Shown here piece by piece: positions 47,701 to 59,638 of a stretch of DNA of 64,000 nucleotides. Below the pieces are notes generated by a model. The model did not search any database. It worked only from the letters and a program-made list of their open reading frames with translations, and was not told the origin of the DNA. Numbering within the stretch: the stretch's first letter is position 1; the number at the start of each line of letters is the position of its first letter. Made by a program: the position numbers and the translations under genes. The DNA is from Hydractinia symbiolongicarpus (Eukaryota > Cnidaria > Hydrozoa > Anthoathecata > Hydractiniidae), in the NCBI RefSeq assembly GCF_029227915.1, contig NC_079881.1, positions 14,795,501-14,859,500 of the forward strand, read 5' to 3'.

Positions 47701-48480
47701 CTTGTCTGTTGTCGTGGAATCACGTGATTTACGTGTAGACTCGAAATTAGGCCGTAAAAGGCCAAATTACCGGCTTTAAAGGCCTGTGGAAGAAGTTAGC
47801 AGCGTTCTTGCAGCCTGACGCTCAAGAAAACGACTTAATATATCGTAGACCATTGAGATTAAAAGGAACAGCCGAATGGAACTTGTCAGAGTTAGTGGAA
47901 TCACGTGATTTACGTGTAGACTCAATATTAGGCCGTAAAAAGCCATATTACAGGCTTTAAAGGAGTGTGCACGTAGTTAGCAGCGTTCATAGAGCCTGGC
48001 GCACAGGAAAACGACTTAGTATATCGTAGTCCAATGAGATTGAAAGGAATAGACCGATGGCAACTTCTCCGGGCTCGTGGAATCACTTTATTTACGTTTA
48101 GACTCCATGTTAGGCCGTAAAAGGCCATATTACAGGCTTTAAAGGCCTGTGCACGTAGTTAGCAGGGTTCTCAGATCCTGGCGCTCAAGAAAACGACTTA
48201 AGACATCGTAGTCCATTGAGATTGAAAGGAATAGGCCAACGGCCTCCTAACTGTGCTCGTGGAACTCCCTGACTTAAGTGTAGTCTCCTCATTAGGCCAT
48301 AAGAGGCCGCATTACACGGTTTAAAGGTCTGTCCACGTTATTAGGAACGTTCTCAGAGCCTGGCACTCAAGAAACGGCTTATTATATCGTAGTCCATTGA
48401 GATTAAAAAGAACAGACTGATCCCCACTTGTCTGGGCTCGTGGAATCACGTGATTTACGTGTGGATTCCATATTATGCCG
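44711..48480 (+). repeat. Tandem duplication of 3,770 bp, copy 1
   Basis: The unit is repeated directly at 48481. It is not a whole number of monomers (about 20.75) because it contains a 46-bp deletion (at 47351) and one-base losses such as caagaaacggc. Inside it, 44.70-45.17 kb is repeated at 46.88-47.35 kb (offset 2,181 bp), and 45.43-46.0 kb at 47.565-48.13 kb (offset 2,135 bp, which is 2,181 minus 46). The internal duplication is therefore older than the outer one. Confidence 0.9.
47351..47352 (+). other. 46-bp internal monomer deletion
   Basis: The sequence runs atcgtagtcc then ggaactccc, whereas the parental monomer has 46 more bases between these (compare 45171-45216). The lost part includes the attgagattgaaagg tract and the whole GGCC-AAC-GGCC hairpin. 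Both ends are blunt, with little microhomology, which suggests an end-joining event rather than unequal exchange. Confidence 0.88.
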
Positions 48481-51400
48481 TAAAAGGCCATATTACAGGC
48501 TTTAAAGGACTATGCACGTAGTTAACAGCGTTCATAGAGCCTGGCGCACAGGAAAACGATTTAGTATATCGTAGTCCATTGAGATTGAAAGGAATAGACC
48601 GATGGCAACTTCTCTGGGCTCGTGGAATCACGTGACTTACATGCAGTCTCTTTATTAGGCCGTAAAAGGACCTATTATGCGTTTCGAAGGACTGTGTACG
48701 TAGTTAGCAGCGTTCATAGAGCCTGGCGTTCAAGAAAACGACTTAATACATCGTAGACCATTGAGATTAAAAGGAACAGCCGAATGGAACTTGTTAGAGT
48801 TAGTGGAATCACGTGATTTACGTGTAGACTCCACATTAGGCCGTAAAAAGCCATATTACAGGCTTTAAAGGACTATGCACGTAGTTAGCAGCGTTCATAG
48901 AGGCTGGCGCACAGGAAAACGATTTAATATATCGTAGTCCATTGAGATTGAAAGGAATAGGCCAACGGCCTCCTATCTGTGCTCGTGGAACTCCCTGACT
49001 TAAGTGTAGTCTCCTTATTAGGCCATAAGAGGCCGTATTACACGGTTTAAAGGTCTGTCCACGTAATTAGGAACGTTCTCAGAGCCTGGCACTCAAGAAA
49101 ACAGCTTATTATATCGTAGTCCATTAAGATTAAAAAGAACAGACTGATCCCCACTTGTCTGGGCTCGTGGAATCACGTGATTTACGTGTAGATTCCATAT
49201 TATGCCGTAAAAGGCCATATTACAAGCTTTAAAGGACTGTGCACGTAGTTAGCAGCGTTCATAGAGCCTGGCGCACAGGAAAACGACTTAGTATATCGTA
49301 GTCCATTGAGATTAAAAGGAACAGACCAATGGGAACTTGTCTGTTGTCGTGGAATCACGTGATTTACGTGTAGACTCCAAATTAGGCCGTAAAAGGCCAA
49401 ATTACCGGCTTTAAAGGCCTGTGGAAGAAGTTAGCAGCGTTCTTGCAGCCTGACGCTCAAGAAAACGACTTAATATATCGTAGACCATTGAGATTAAAAG
49501 GAACAGCCGAATGGAACTTGTCAGAGTTAGTGGAATCACGTGATTTACGTGTAGACTCCATATTAGGCCGTAAAAAGCCATATTACAGGCTTTAAAGGAG
49601 TGTGCACGTAGTTAGCAGCGTTCATAGAGCCTGGCGCACAGGAAAACGACTTAGTATATCGTAGTCCAATGAGATTGAAAGGAATAGACCGATGGCAACT
49701 TCTCCGGGCTCGTGGAATCACTTTATTTACGTTTAGACTCCATGTTAGGCCGTAAAAGGCCATATTACAGGCTTTAAAGGCCTGTGCACGTAGTTAGCAG
49801 GGTTCTCAGATCCTGGCGCTCAAGAAAACGACTTAAGACATCGTAGTCCATTGAGATTGAAAGGAATAGGCCAACGGCCTCCTAACTGTGCTCGTGGAAC
49901 TCCCTGACTTAAGTGTAGTCTCCTCATTAGGCCATAAGAGGCCGCATTACACGGTTTAAAGGTCTGTCCACGTTATTAGGAACGTTCTCAGAGCCTGGCA
50001 CTCAAGAAACGGCTTATTATATCGTAGTCCATTGAGATTAAAAAGAACAGACTGATCCCCACTTGTCTGGGCTCGTGGAATCACGTGATTTACGTGTGGA
50101 TTCCATATTATGCCGTAAAAGGCCATATTACAAGCTTTAATGGACTGCACACGTAGTTAGCAGCGTTCATAGAGCCTGGCGCACAGGAAAACGACTTAGT
50201 ATATCGTAGTCCATTGAGATCAAAAGGAACAGACCAATGGGAACTTGTCTGTGCTCGTGGAATCACTTCATTTACCTTCAGACTCCATGTTAGGCCGTAA
50301 AAGGCCATATTACAGGCTTTAAAGGCCTGTGGAAGAAGTTAGCAGCGTTCTTGCAGCCTGACGCTCAAGAAAACGAATTAATACATCTTAGTTCATTGAA
50401 GTTGAAAGGAATAGGCCGATGACCCCCTGTCTGTGCTCGTGGAACTCCCTGACTTAAATGTAGTCTCCTTATTAGGTCATAAGACGCCGTATTACACGGT
50501 TTAAAGGTCTGTCCACGTAATTAGGAACGTTCTCAGAGACTGTCGCTCAAGAAAACGGCTTATTATATCGTAGTCCATTGAGATTAAAAAGAACAGACTG
50601 ATCCCCACTTGTCTTGGCTCGTGGAATCACGTGATTTACGTGTAGACTCCACATTAGGCCGTAAAAAGCAATATTACAGGCTTTAAAGGACTATGCACGT
50701 AGTTAACAGCGTTCATAGAGCCTGGCGCACAGGAAAACGATTTAGTATATCGTAGTCCATTGAGATTGAAAGGAATAGACCGATGGCAACTTCTCTGGGC
50801 TCGTGGAATCACGTGACTTACATGCAGTCTCTTTATTAGGCCGTAAAAGGACCTATTATGCGTTTCGAAGGACTGTGTACGTAGTTAGCAGCGTTCATAG
50901 AGCCTGGCGTTCAAGAAAACGACTTAATACATCATAGACCATTGAGATTAAAAGGAACAGCCGAATGGAACTTGTTAGAGTTAGTGGAATCACGTGATTT
51001 ACGTGTAGACTCCACATTAGGCCGTAAAAAGCCATATTACAGGCTTTAAAGGACTATGCACGTAGTTAGCAGCGTTCATAGAGGCTGGCGCACAGGAAAA
51101 CGATTTAATATATCGTAGTCCGGAACTCCCTGACTTAAGTGTAGTCTCCTTATTAGGCCATAAGAGGCCGTATTACACGGTTTAAAGGTCTGTCCACGTA
51201 ATTAGGAACGTTCTCAGAGCCTGGCACTCAAGAAAACGGCTTATTATATCGTAGTCCATTAAGATTAAAAAGAACAGACTGATCCCCACTTGTCTGGGCT
51301 CGTGGAATCACGTGATTTACGTGTAGATTCCATATTATGCCGTAAAAGGCCATATTACAAGCTTTAAAGGACTGTGCACGTAGTTAGCAGCGTTCATAAA

Positions 51401-52250
51401 GCCTGGCGCACAGGAAAACGACTTAGTATATCGTAGTCCATTGAGATTAAAAGGAACAGACCAATGGGAACTTGTCTGTTGTCGTGGAATCACGTGATTT
51501 ACGTGTAGACTCGAAATTAGGCCGTAAAAGGCCAAATTACCGGCTTTAAAGGCCTGTGGAAGAAGTTAGCAGCGTTCTTGCAGCCTGACGCTCAAGAAAA
51601 CGACTTAATATATCGTAGACCATTGAGATTAAAAGGAACAGCCGAATGGAACTTGTCAGAGTTAGTGGAATCACGTGATTTACGTGTAGACTCAATATTA
51701 GGCCGTAAAAAGCCATATTACAGGCTTTAAAGGAGTGTGCACGTAGTTAGCAGCGTTCATAGAGCCTGGCGCACAGGAAAACGACTTAGTATATCGTAGT
51801 CCAATGAGATTGAAAGGAATAGACCGATGGCAACTTCTCCGGGCTCGTGGAATCACTTTATTTACGTTTAGACTCCATGTTAGGCCGTAAAAGGCCATAT
51901 TACAGGCTTTAAAGGCCTGTGCACGTAGTTAGCAGGGTTCTCAGATCCTGGCGCTCAAGAAAACGACTTAAGACATCGTAGTCCATTGAGATTGAAAGGA
52001 ATAGGCCAACGGCCTCCTAACTGTGCTCGTGGAACTCCCTGTCTTAAGTGTAGTCTCCTCATTAGGCCATAAGAGGCCGCATTACACGGTTTAAAGGTCT
52101 GTCCACGTTATTAGGAACGTTCTCAGAGCCTGGCACTCAAGAAACGGCTTATTATATCGTAGTCCATTGAGATTAAAAAGAACAGACTGATCCCCACTTG
52201 TCTGGGCTCGTGGAATCACGTGATTTACGTGTGGATTCCATATTATGCCG
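48481..52250 (+). repeat. Tandem duplication of 3,770 bp, copy 2
   Basis: The tandem copy of 44711-48480. The only substitution I noticed is aaaaagcaatatt near 50669 (copy 1 has aaaaagccatatt). The junction near 48481-48497 lies in the conserved gccatattacaggc tract. Homology ends at about 52266, where acaagctttaatgg replaces acaggctttaaagg. This is among the youngest events in the window. Confidence 0.9.
51121..51122 (+). other. 46-bp deletion, duplicated copy
   Basis: The same junction as at 47351, 3,770 bp downstream. Its presence in both units shows that the deletion occurred before the 3,770-bp duplication. Confidence 0.88.
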
Positions 52251-54930
52251 TAAAAGGCCATATTACAAGCTTTAATGGACTGTGCACGTAGTTAGCAGCG
52301 TTCATAGAGCCTGGCGCACAGGAAAACGACTTAGTATATCGTAGTCCATTGAGATCAAAAGGAACAGACCAATGGGAACTTGTCTGTGCTCGTGGAATCA
52401 CTTTATTTACCTTCAGACTCCATGTTAGGCCGTAAAAGGCCATATTACAGGCTTTAAAGGCCTGTGGAAGAAGTTAGCAGCGTTCTTGCAGCCTGACGCT
52501 CAAGAAAACGAATTAATACATCTTAGTTCATTGAAGTTGAAAGGAATAGGGCGATGACCCCCTGTCTGTGCTCGTGGAACTCCCTGACTTAAATGTAGTC
52601 TCCTTATTAGGTCATAAGAGGCCGTATTACACGGTTTAAAGGTCTGTCCACGTAATTAGGAACGTTCTCAGAGCCTGTCGCTCAAGAAAACGGCTTATTA
52701 TATCGTAGTCCATTGAGATTAAAAAGAACAGACTGACCCCCACTTGTCTTGGCTCGTGGAATCACGTGATTTACGTGTAGACTCCAAATTAGGCCGTAAA
52801 AAGCCAAATTACAGGCTTTAAAGACATGTGCACGTAGTTAGCAGCGTTCATAGAGCCTGGCGCACAAGAAAACGACTTAATACATCGTAGACCATTGAGA
52901 TTAAAAGGAACAGCCGAATGGAACTTGTCAGAGTTAGTGGAATCACGTGATTTACGTGTAGACTACATATTAGGCCGAAAAAGGCCATATTACAGGATTT
53001 AAAGGCCTGTGCACGTAGTTAGCAGCGTTCTCAGATCCTGGCGCACAGGAAAACGACTTAATATATCGTAGTCCATTGAGATTAAAAGGATTAGACAGAT
53101 GGCAACTTTTCTGTCCTTGTGGAATCACTTTATTTACGTTTAGACTCCATGTTAGGCCGTAAAAGGCCATATTACAGGCTTTAAAGGCCTGTGGAAGAAG
53201 TTAACAGCGCTCTTGCAGCCTGGCGTTCAAGAAAACGACTTAAGACATCGTAGTCCATTGAGATTAAAAGGAATAGACCGATGGCAACTTGTCCGGGCTC
53301 GTGGAATCACGTGACTTACGTGCAGTTTCCTTTTTTGGCCGTAAAAGACGAGTATACACACTTTAAAGGTCTGTCTACGTAGTTAGGAACGTTCTCAAAG
53401 CCTGGCGCTCAAGAAAACGACTTAATACATCGTGGTCCATTGAGTTTAAAGGGAACAGCTGAATGGAACTTGTCGGAGTTCGTAGAATCACGTGATTTAC
53501 GTGTAGACTCCATATTAGGCCGTAAAAGGCCATATTACAGTCTTTAAAATCCTGTGGAAGAAGTTAGCAGCGTTCTTGCAGCCTGGCGCTCAAGAAAACG
53601 AATTAATACATCGTAGTCCATTTAAAATTGAAATGAATAAGCCGATGACCTCCTGTCTGTACTCGTGGAACTCCCTGACTTAAGTGTAGTCACCTTATTA
53701 GGCCATAAGAGGCCGTATTACACGGTTTAAAGGTCTGTCCGCGTAATTATGAACGTTGTCAGAGCCTGGCGCTCAAAAAAACGGCTTTTTATATCGTAGA
53801 ACATTGAGATTAAAAGGAACAGCCGAATGGAACTTGTCGGAGTTCGTAGAATCACGTGATTTACGTGTAGACTCTATATTAGGCGTAAAAAGCCATATTA
53901 CAGGCTTTAAAGACATGTGCACGCAGTTAGGAACGTTCTCAGAGCCTGGCGCTCAAGAAAACGACTTAATACATCGTAGACCATTGAGATTAAAAGGTAC
54001 CGCCGAATGGAACTTGTCAGAGTTAGTGGAATCACATGATTTACGTGTAGACTCCATATTAGGCCGTAAAATGCCATATTACAGGCTTTAAAGGACTGTG
54101 CACGTAGTTAGCAGCGTTCATAGAGCCTGGCGCACAGGAACACGACTTAGTATATCGTAGTCCATTGAGATTGAAAGGAATAGACCGATGGCAACTTCTC
54201 TGGGCTCGTGGAATCACGTGACTTACATGCAGTCTCCTTATTAGGCCGTAAAAGGACCTATTATGCGTTTCAAAGGACTGTGTACGTAGTTAGCAGCGTT
54301 CATAGAGCCTGGCGTTCAAGAAAACGACTTAATACATCGTAGACCATTGAGATTAAAAGGAACAGCCGAATGGAACTTGTTAGAGTTAGTGGAATCACGT
54401 GGTTTACGTGTAGACTCCACATTAAGCCGTAAAAAAACCATATTACAGGCTTTAAAGGACTGTGCACGTAGTTAGCAGCGTTCATAGACCCTGGCGCACA
54501 GGAAAACGACTTAGTATATCGTAGTCCATTGAGATTAAAAGGAACAGACTAATGGGAACTTGTCTGTGCTCGTGGAATCACTTTATTTACGTTTAGACTC
54601 CATGTTAGGCCGTAAAAGGCCATATTACAGGTTTTAAAGGCCTGTGGAAGAAGTTAGCAGCGTTCTTGCAGCCTGACGCTCAAGAAAACGAATTAATACA
54701 TCGTAGTTTATTGAAGTTGAAAGGAATAGGCCGATGACCTCCTGTCTGTGCTCTTGGAACTCCCTGACTTAAGTGTAGTCTCCTTATTAGGCCATAAGAG
54801 GCCGTATTACACGGTTTAAAGGTCTGTCCACGTAATTAGGAACGTTCTCAGAGCCTGGCGCTCAAGAAAACGGCTTTTTTTATCGTAGTCCATTAAGATT
54901 AAAAAGAACAGACTGATCCCCACTTGTCTG
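52251..54930 (+). repeat. Diverged mosaic monomers
   Basis: About 15 monomers with many private substitutions: gactacatattaggccg, tacaggatttaaagg, gcaacttttctgtcc, aaaattgaaatgaataagcc, tgaacgttgtcag and caaaaaaacggctttttat. It holds the class G unit at 53316 and a one-base loss, attaggcgtaaaa, at about 53882. This loss happens to open a 111-codon frame on the + strand, which I do not regard as a gene. The block looks older and less homogenised than the rest. Confidence 0.75.
53316..53496 (+). repeat. Rare monomer class G, copy 1
   Basis: A 181-bp unit with tgcagtttccttttttggcc, aaaagacgagtatacacac and ggtctgtctacgtag. These variants separate it from every other class, and I saw only one other copy, at 59113. 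It sits in the diverged right-hand part of the array. Confidence 0.8.
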
Positions 54931-57900
54931 GGCTCGTGGAATCACGTGATTTACGTGTAGACTCCAAATTAGGCCGTAAAAAGCCAAATTACAGGCTTTA
55001 AAGACATGTGCACGTAGTTAGCAGCGTTCATAGAGCCTGGCGCACAAGAAAACGACTTAATACATCGTAGACCATTGAGATTAAAAGGAACAGCCGAATG
55101 GAACTTGTCAGAGTTAGTGGAATCACGTGATTTACGTGTAGACTCCATATTAGGCCGTAAAAAGCCATATTACAGGCTTTAAAGGACTGTGCACGTAGTT
55201 AGCAGCGTTCATAGAGCCTGGCGCACAGGAAAACGACTTAGTATATCGTAATCCATTGAGATTGAAAGGAATAGACCGATGGCAACTTCTCTGGGCTCGT
55301 TGAATCACGTGACTTACATGCAGTCTCTTTATTATGCCGTAAAAGGCCATATTACAGGCTTTAAAGGACTGTGCACGTAGTTAGCAGCGTTCATAGAGCC
55401 TGGCGCACAAGAAAACGACTTAATACATCGTAGACCATTGAGATTAAAAGGAACAGCCGAATGGAACTTGTCGGAGTTCGTAGAATCACGTGATTTACGT
55501 GTAGACTCTATATTAGGCGTAAAAGGCCATATTACAGGCTTTAAAGACATGTGCACGCAGTTAGGAACGTTCTCAGAGCCTGGCGCTCAAGAAAACGACT
55601 TAATACATCGTACACCATTGAGATTAAAAGGTACCGCCGAATGGAACTTGTCAGAGTTAGTGGAATCACGTGATTTACGTGTAGACTTCATATTAGGCCG
55701 TAAATGGCCATATTACAGGCTTTAAAGGACTGTGCACGTAGTTAGCAGCGTTCATAGAGCCTGGTGCACAGGAACACGACTTAGTATATCGTAGTCCATT
55801 GAGATTGAAAGGAATAGACCGATGGCAACTTCTCTGGGCTCGTGGAATCACGTGACTTACATGCAGTCTCCTTATTAGGCCGTAAAAGGACCTATTATGC
55901 GTTTCAAAGGACTGTGTACGTAGTTAGCAGCGTTCATAGAGCCTGGCGTTCAAGAAAACGACTTAATACATCGTAGACCATTGAGATTAAAAGGAACAGC
56001 CGAATGGAAATTGTTAGAGTTAGTGGAATCACGTGATTAACGTGTAGACTCCACATTAGGCCGTAAAAAGCCATATTACAGGCTTTAAAGGACTATGCAC
56101 GTAGTTAGCAGCGCTCATAGAGCCTGGCGCACAGGAAAACGATTTAGTATATCGTAGTCCATTGAGATGGAAAGGAATAGACCGATGGCAACTTCTCTGG
56201 GCTCGTGGAATCACGTGACTTACATGCAGTCTCTTTGTTAGGCCGTAAAAGGACCTATTATGCGTTTCTAAGGACTGTGTACGTAGTTAGCAGCGTTCAT
56301 AGAGCCTGGCGTTCAAGAAAACGACTTAATACATCGTAGACCATTGAGATTAAAAGGAAGAGCCGAATGGAACTTATCGGAGTTCGTAGAATCGCGTGAT
56401 TTACGTGTAGACTCCATATTATGCCGTAAAAGGCCATATTACAGGCTTTAAAGGACTGTGCACGTAGTTAGCAGCGTTCATAGAGCCTGGCGCACAAGAA
56501 AACGACTTAGTATATCGTAGTCCATTGAGATTAAAAGGAACAGACCAATGGGAACTTGTCTGTCCTCGTGGAATCACTTTATTTACGTTTAGACTCCATG
56601 TTAGGCCGTAAAAGGCCATATTACAGGCTTTAAAGGCCTGTGGAAGAAGTTAGCAGCGTTCTTGCAGCCTGACGCTCAAGAAAACGAATTAATACATCGT
56701 AGTTTATTGAAGTTGAAAGGAATAGGCCGATGACCTCCTGTCTGTGCTCTTGGAACTCCCTGACTTAAGTGTAGTCTCCTTATTAGGCCATAAGAGGCCG
56801 TATTACACGGTTTAAAGGTCTGTCCACGTAATTAGGAACGTTCTCAGAGCCTGGCGCTCAAGAAAACGGCTTTTTTTATCGTAGTCCATTAAGATTAAAA
56901 GAACAGACTGATCACCACTTGTCTGGGCTCGTGGAATCACGTGATTTACGTGTAGACTCCAAATTAGGCCGTTAAAGGCCAAATTACAGGCTTTAAAGAC
57001 ATGTGCACGTAGTTAGGAACGTTCTCAGAGCCTGGCGCTCAAGAAAACGACTTAATACATCGTAGACCATTGAGATTAAAAGGAACAGCCGAATGGAACT
57101 TGTCAGAGTTAGTGGAATCACGTGATTTACGTGTAGACTCCATATTAGGCCGTTACAGGCTTTAAAGGACTGTGCACGTAGTTAGCAGCGTTCATAGAGC
57201 CTGGCGCACATGAAAACGACTTAGTATATCGTAGTCCATTGAGATTGAAAGAAATAGACCGATGGCAACTTCTCTGGGCTCATGGAATCACGTGACTTAC
57301 ATGCAGTCTCTTTATTAGGCCGTAAAAGGCCATATTACAGTCTTTAAAGGCCTGTGGAGGAAGTTAGCAGCGTTCTTGCAGCCTGGCGCTCAAGAAAACG
57401 GCTCATTATATCGTAGACCATTGAGATTAAAAGGAACAGCCGAATGGAACTTGTCGGAGTTCGTAGAATCACGTGATTTACGTGTAGACTCCATATTAGG
57501 CGTAAATGGCAATATTACAGGCTTTAAAGACATGTGCACGTAGTTAGGAACGTTCTCAGAGCCTGGCGCTCAAGAAAACGACTTAATACATCGTAGACCA
57601 TTAATATTAAAAGGAACCGCCGAATGGAACTTGTCAGAGTTAGTGGAATCACGTGATTTACGTGTAGACTCCATATTAGGCCGTAAAAGGACCTATTATG
57701 CGTTTCAAAGGACTGTGTACGTAGTTAGCAACGTTCATAGAGCCTGGCGTTCAAGAAAACGACTTAATACATCGTAATTCATTGAAATTGAAAGGAATAG
57801 GCCGATGACCTCCTGTCTGTGCTCGTGGAACTCCCTGACTTAAGTGTAGTCTCCTTATTAGGCCATAGGAGACCGTATTACGCGGTTTAAAGGTCTGTCC

Positions 57901-58929
57901 ACGTAATTAGGAACGTTCTCAGAGCCTGGCGCTCAAGAAAACGGCTTATTATATCGTAGTCCAATGAAATTGAAAGGAATAAACCGATGGCAATTTGGCT
58001 AGGCCCGCGGAATCACGTGATTTACGTGTAGATTCCAAATTAGGCTGCAAAAGGCCATATTTCAGGCTTTAAAGGCCTGTGCACGTATTTAGCAGCGTTC
58101 TCAGATCCTGGCGCTCAAGAAAAGGACTTAATACATCGTAGGCCATTGAGATTAAAAGGAACCGCCGAATGGAACTTGTCAGAGTTAGTGGAATCACGTG
58201 ATTTACGTGTAGACTCCATATTAGGCCGTAAAAAGCTATATTACAGGCTTTAAAGGACTGTGCACGTAGTTAGCAGCGTTCATAGAGCCTGGCGCCCAGG
58301 AAAACGACTTAGTATATCGTAGTCCATTGAGATTAAAAGAAATAGACCGATGGCAACTTCTCTGGGCTCGAGGAATCCCTTTATTTACGTTTAGACTCCA
58401 TGTTAGGCCGTAAAAGGCCATATTACAGGCTTCAAAGGCCTGTGGAAGAAGTTAGCAGCTTTCTGGCAGCCTGGCGCTCAAGAAAACGACTTAATACATC
58501 GTAGACAATTGAGACTAAAAGGAACAGCCGAATGGAACTTGTCGGAGTTCGTAGAATCACGTGATTTACGTGTAGATTCCATATTATGCCGTAAAAGGCC
58601 ATATTACAAGCTTTACAGGACTGTGCACGTAGTTAGCAGCGTTCATAGAACCAAGCGCACAGGAAAACGACTTAGTATATCGTAGTCCATTGAGATTAAA
58701 AGGAACAGACCAATGGGAACTTGTCTGTGCTCGTGGAATCACTTTATTTACGTTTAGACTCCATGTTAGGCCGTAAAAGGCCATATTACAGGCTTTAAAG
58801 GCCTGTGGAAGAAGTTAGCAGCGTTCCTTGCAGCCTGACGCTCAAGAAAACGAATTAATACATCGTAGTTAATTGAAGTTGAATGGAACAGGCCGATGAC
58901 CTCCTGTCTGTGCTCGTGGAACTCCCTGA
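54931..58929 (+). repeat. Right-domain segmental repeat, copy 1
   Basis: This segment reappears from 59639 to the window end. The offset is 4,708 bp up to about 56.45 kb, 4,526 bp for about 56.68-57.24 kb, and 5,071 bp from about 57.21 kb on. Markers are gtaatccattgag, aggcgtaaaaggcc, cgtacaccattgag, gattaacgtgtag (a broken landmark), cgtttctaagg, gaatcgcgtg, the 12-bp deletion at 57153, ttaatattaaaagg, tttggctaggcccgcgg and accaagcgcac. Confidence 0.86.
57153..57154 (+). other. 12-bp deletion in a monomer
   Basis: Here ggccgt is joined directly to tacaggc; the usual twelve bases between them (aaaaagccatat) are missing. This removes one of the GGCC-rich dyads of the monomer. Confidence 0.82.
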
Positions 58930-59112
58930 CTTAAGTGTAGTCTCCTTATTAGGCCATAAGAGGCCGTATTACACGGTTTAAAGGTCTGTCCACGTAATTA
59001 GAAACGTTCTCAGAGCCTGGCGCTCAAGAAAAGGGCTTATTATATCGTAGTCCATTGAGATTAAGAGGAATAGACCGATGGTAACTTGTCCGGGCTCGTG
59101 GAATCACGTGAC

Positions 59113-59293
59113 TTACGTGCAGTTTCCTTTTTTGGCCGTAAAAGACGATAATACACACTTTAAAGGTCTGTCCACGTAGTTAGGAACGTTCTCAAAGCCT
59201 GGCGCTCAATAAAACGACTTAATACATCGTAATCCATTGAGATTGACAGCAATAGACTGATGGCAACTTGTCCGGGCTCGTGGAAACACGTGA
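59113..59293 (+). repeat. Rare monomer class G, copy 2
   Basis: A 181-bp unit matching the class G monomer at 53316 in its t-rich block (tttccttttttggccg) and cacactttaaaggtctg, but with aaagacgataatacac and a restored ctgtccacg. The differences suggest the two copies separated earlier than the near-identical HOR duplications elsewhere in the window. Confidence 0.8.
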
Positions 59294-59352
59294 TTTACGT
59301 GTAGACTCCATATTAGGCCGTAAAAGGCCATATTACAGTTTTTAAAAGCCTA

Positions 59353-59638
59353 TGGAAGAAGTTAGCAGCGTTCTTGCAGCCTGACGCTCAAGAAAACGAA
59401 TTAATACATCTTAGTTCATTGAAGTTGAAAGGAATAGGGCGATGACCCCCTGTCTGTGCTCGTGGAACTCCCTGACTTAAATGTAGTCTCCTTATTAGGT
59501 CATAAGAGGCCGTATTACACGGTTTAAAGGTCTGTCCACGTAATTAGGAACGTTCTCAGAGCCTGTCGCTCAAGAAAACGGCTTATTATATCGTAGTCCA
59601 TTGAGATTAAAAAGAACAGACTGACCCCCACTTGTCTT
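59353..59638 (+). repeat. Transplanted segment matching 52465-52750
   Basis: This piece between the two right-domain copies matches 52465-52750 at an offset of 6,888 bp and shares gaatagggcgatgacc, cttaaatgtagtc, attaggtcataag and gactgacccccacttg. The equivalent place upstream of copy 1 (about 54645-54930) lacks these variants. It is the left arm of the exchange that created copy 2, or a conversion tract. Confidence 0.8.

Noticed and set aside
53756-54091. A 111-codon + strand open frame, and related 95-codon frames at 55438-55725 and 60146-60433.
   Set aside because: They arise because a one-base loss (aggcgtaaaa for aggccgtaaaa) keeps two adjacent monomers in one frame. The translation is two monomer copies in tandem. 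Nothing suggests selection for coding.
54860-54890. T-rich runs (cggctttttttatcg near 54872, 56871 and 61396) as RNA polymerase III terminators.
   Set aside because: They are point-substitution variants of the usual ggcttattatatcg, and there is no upstream Pol III promoter or RNA gene.
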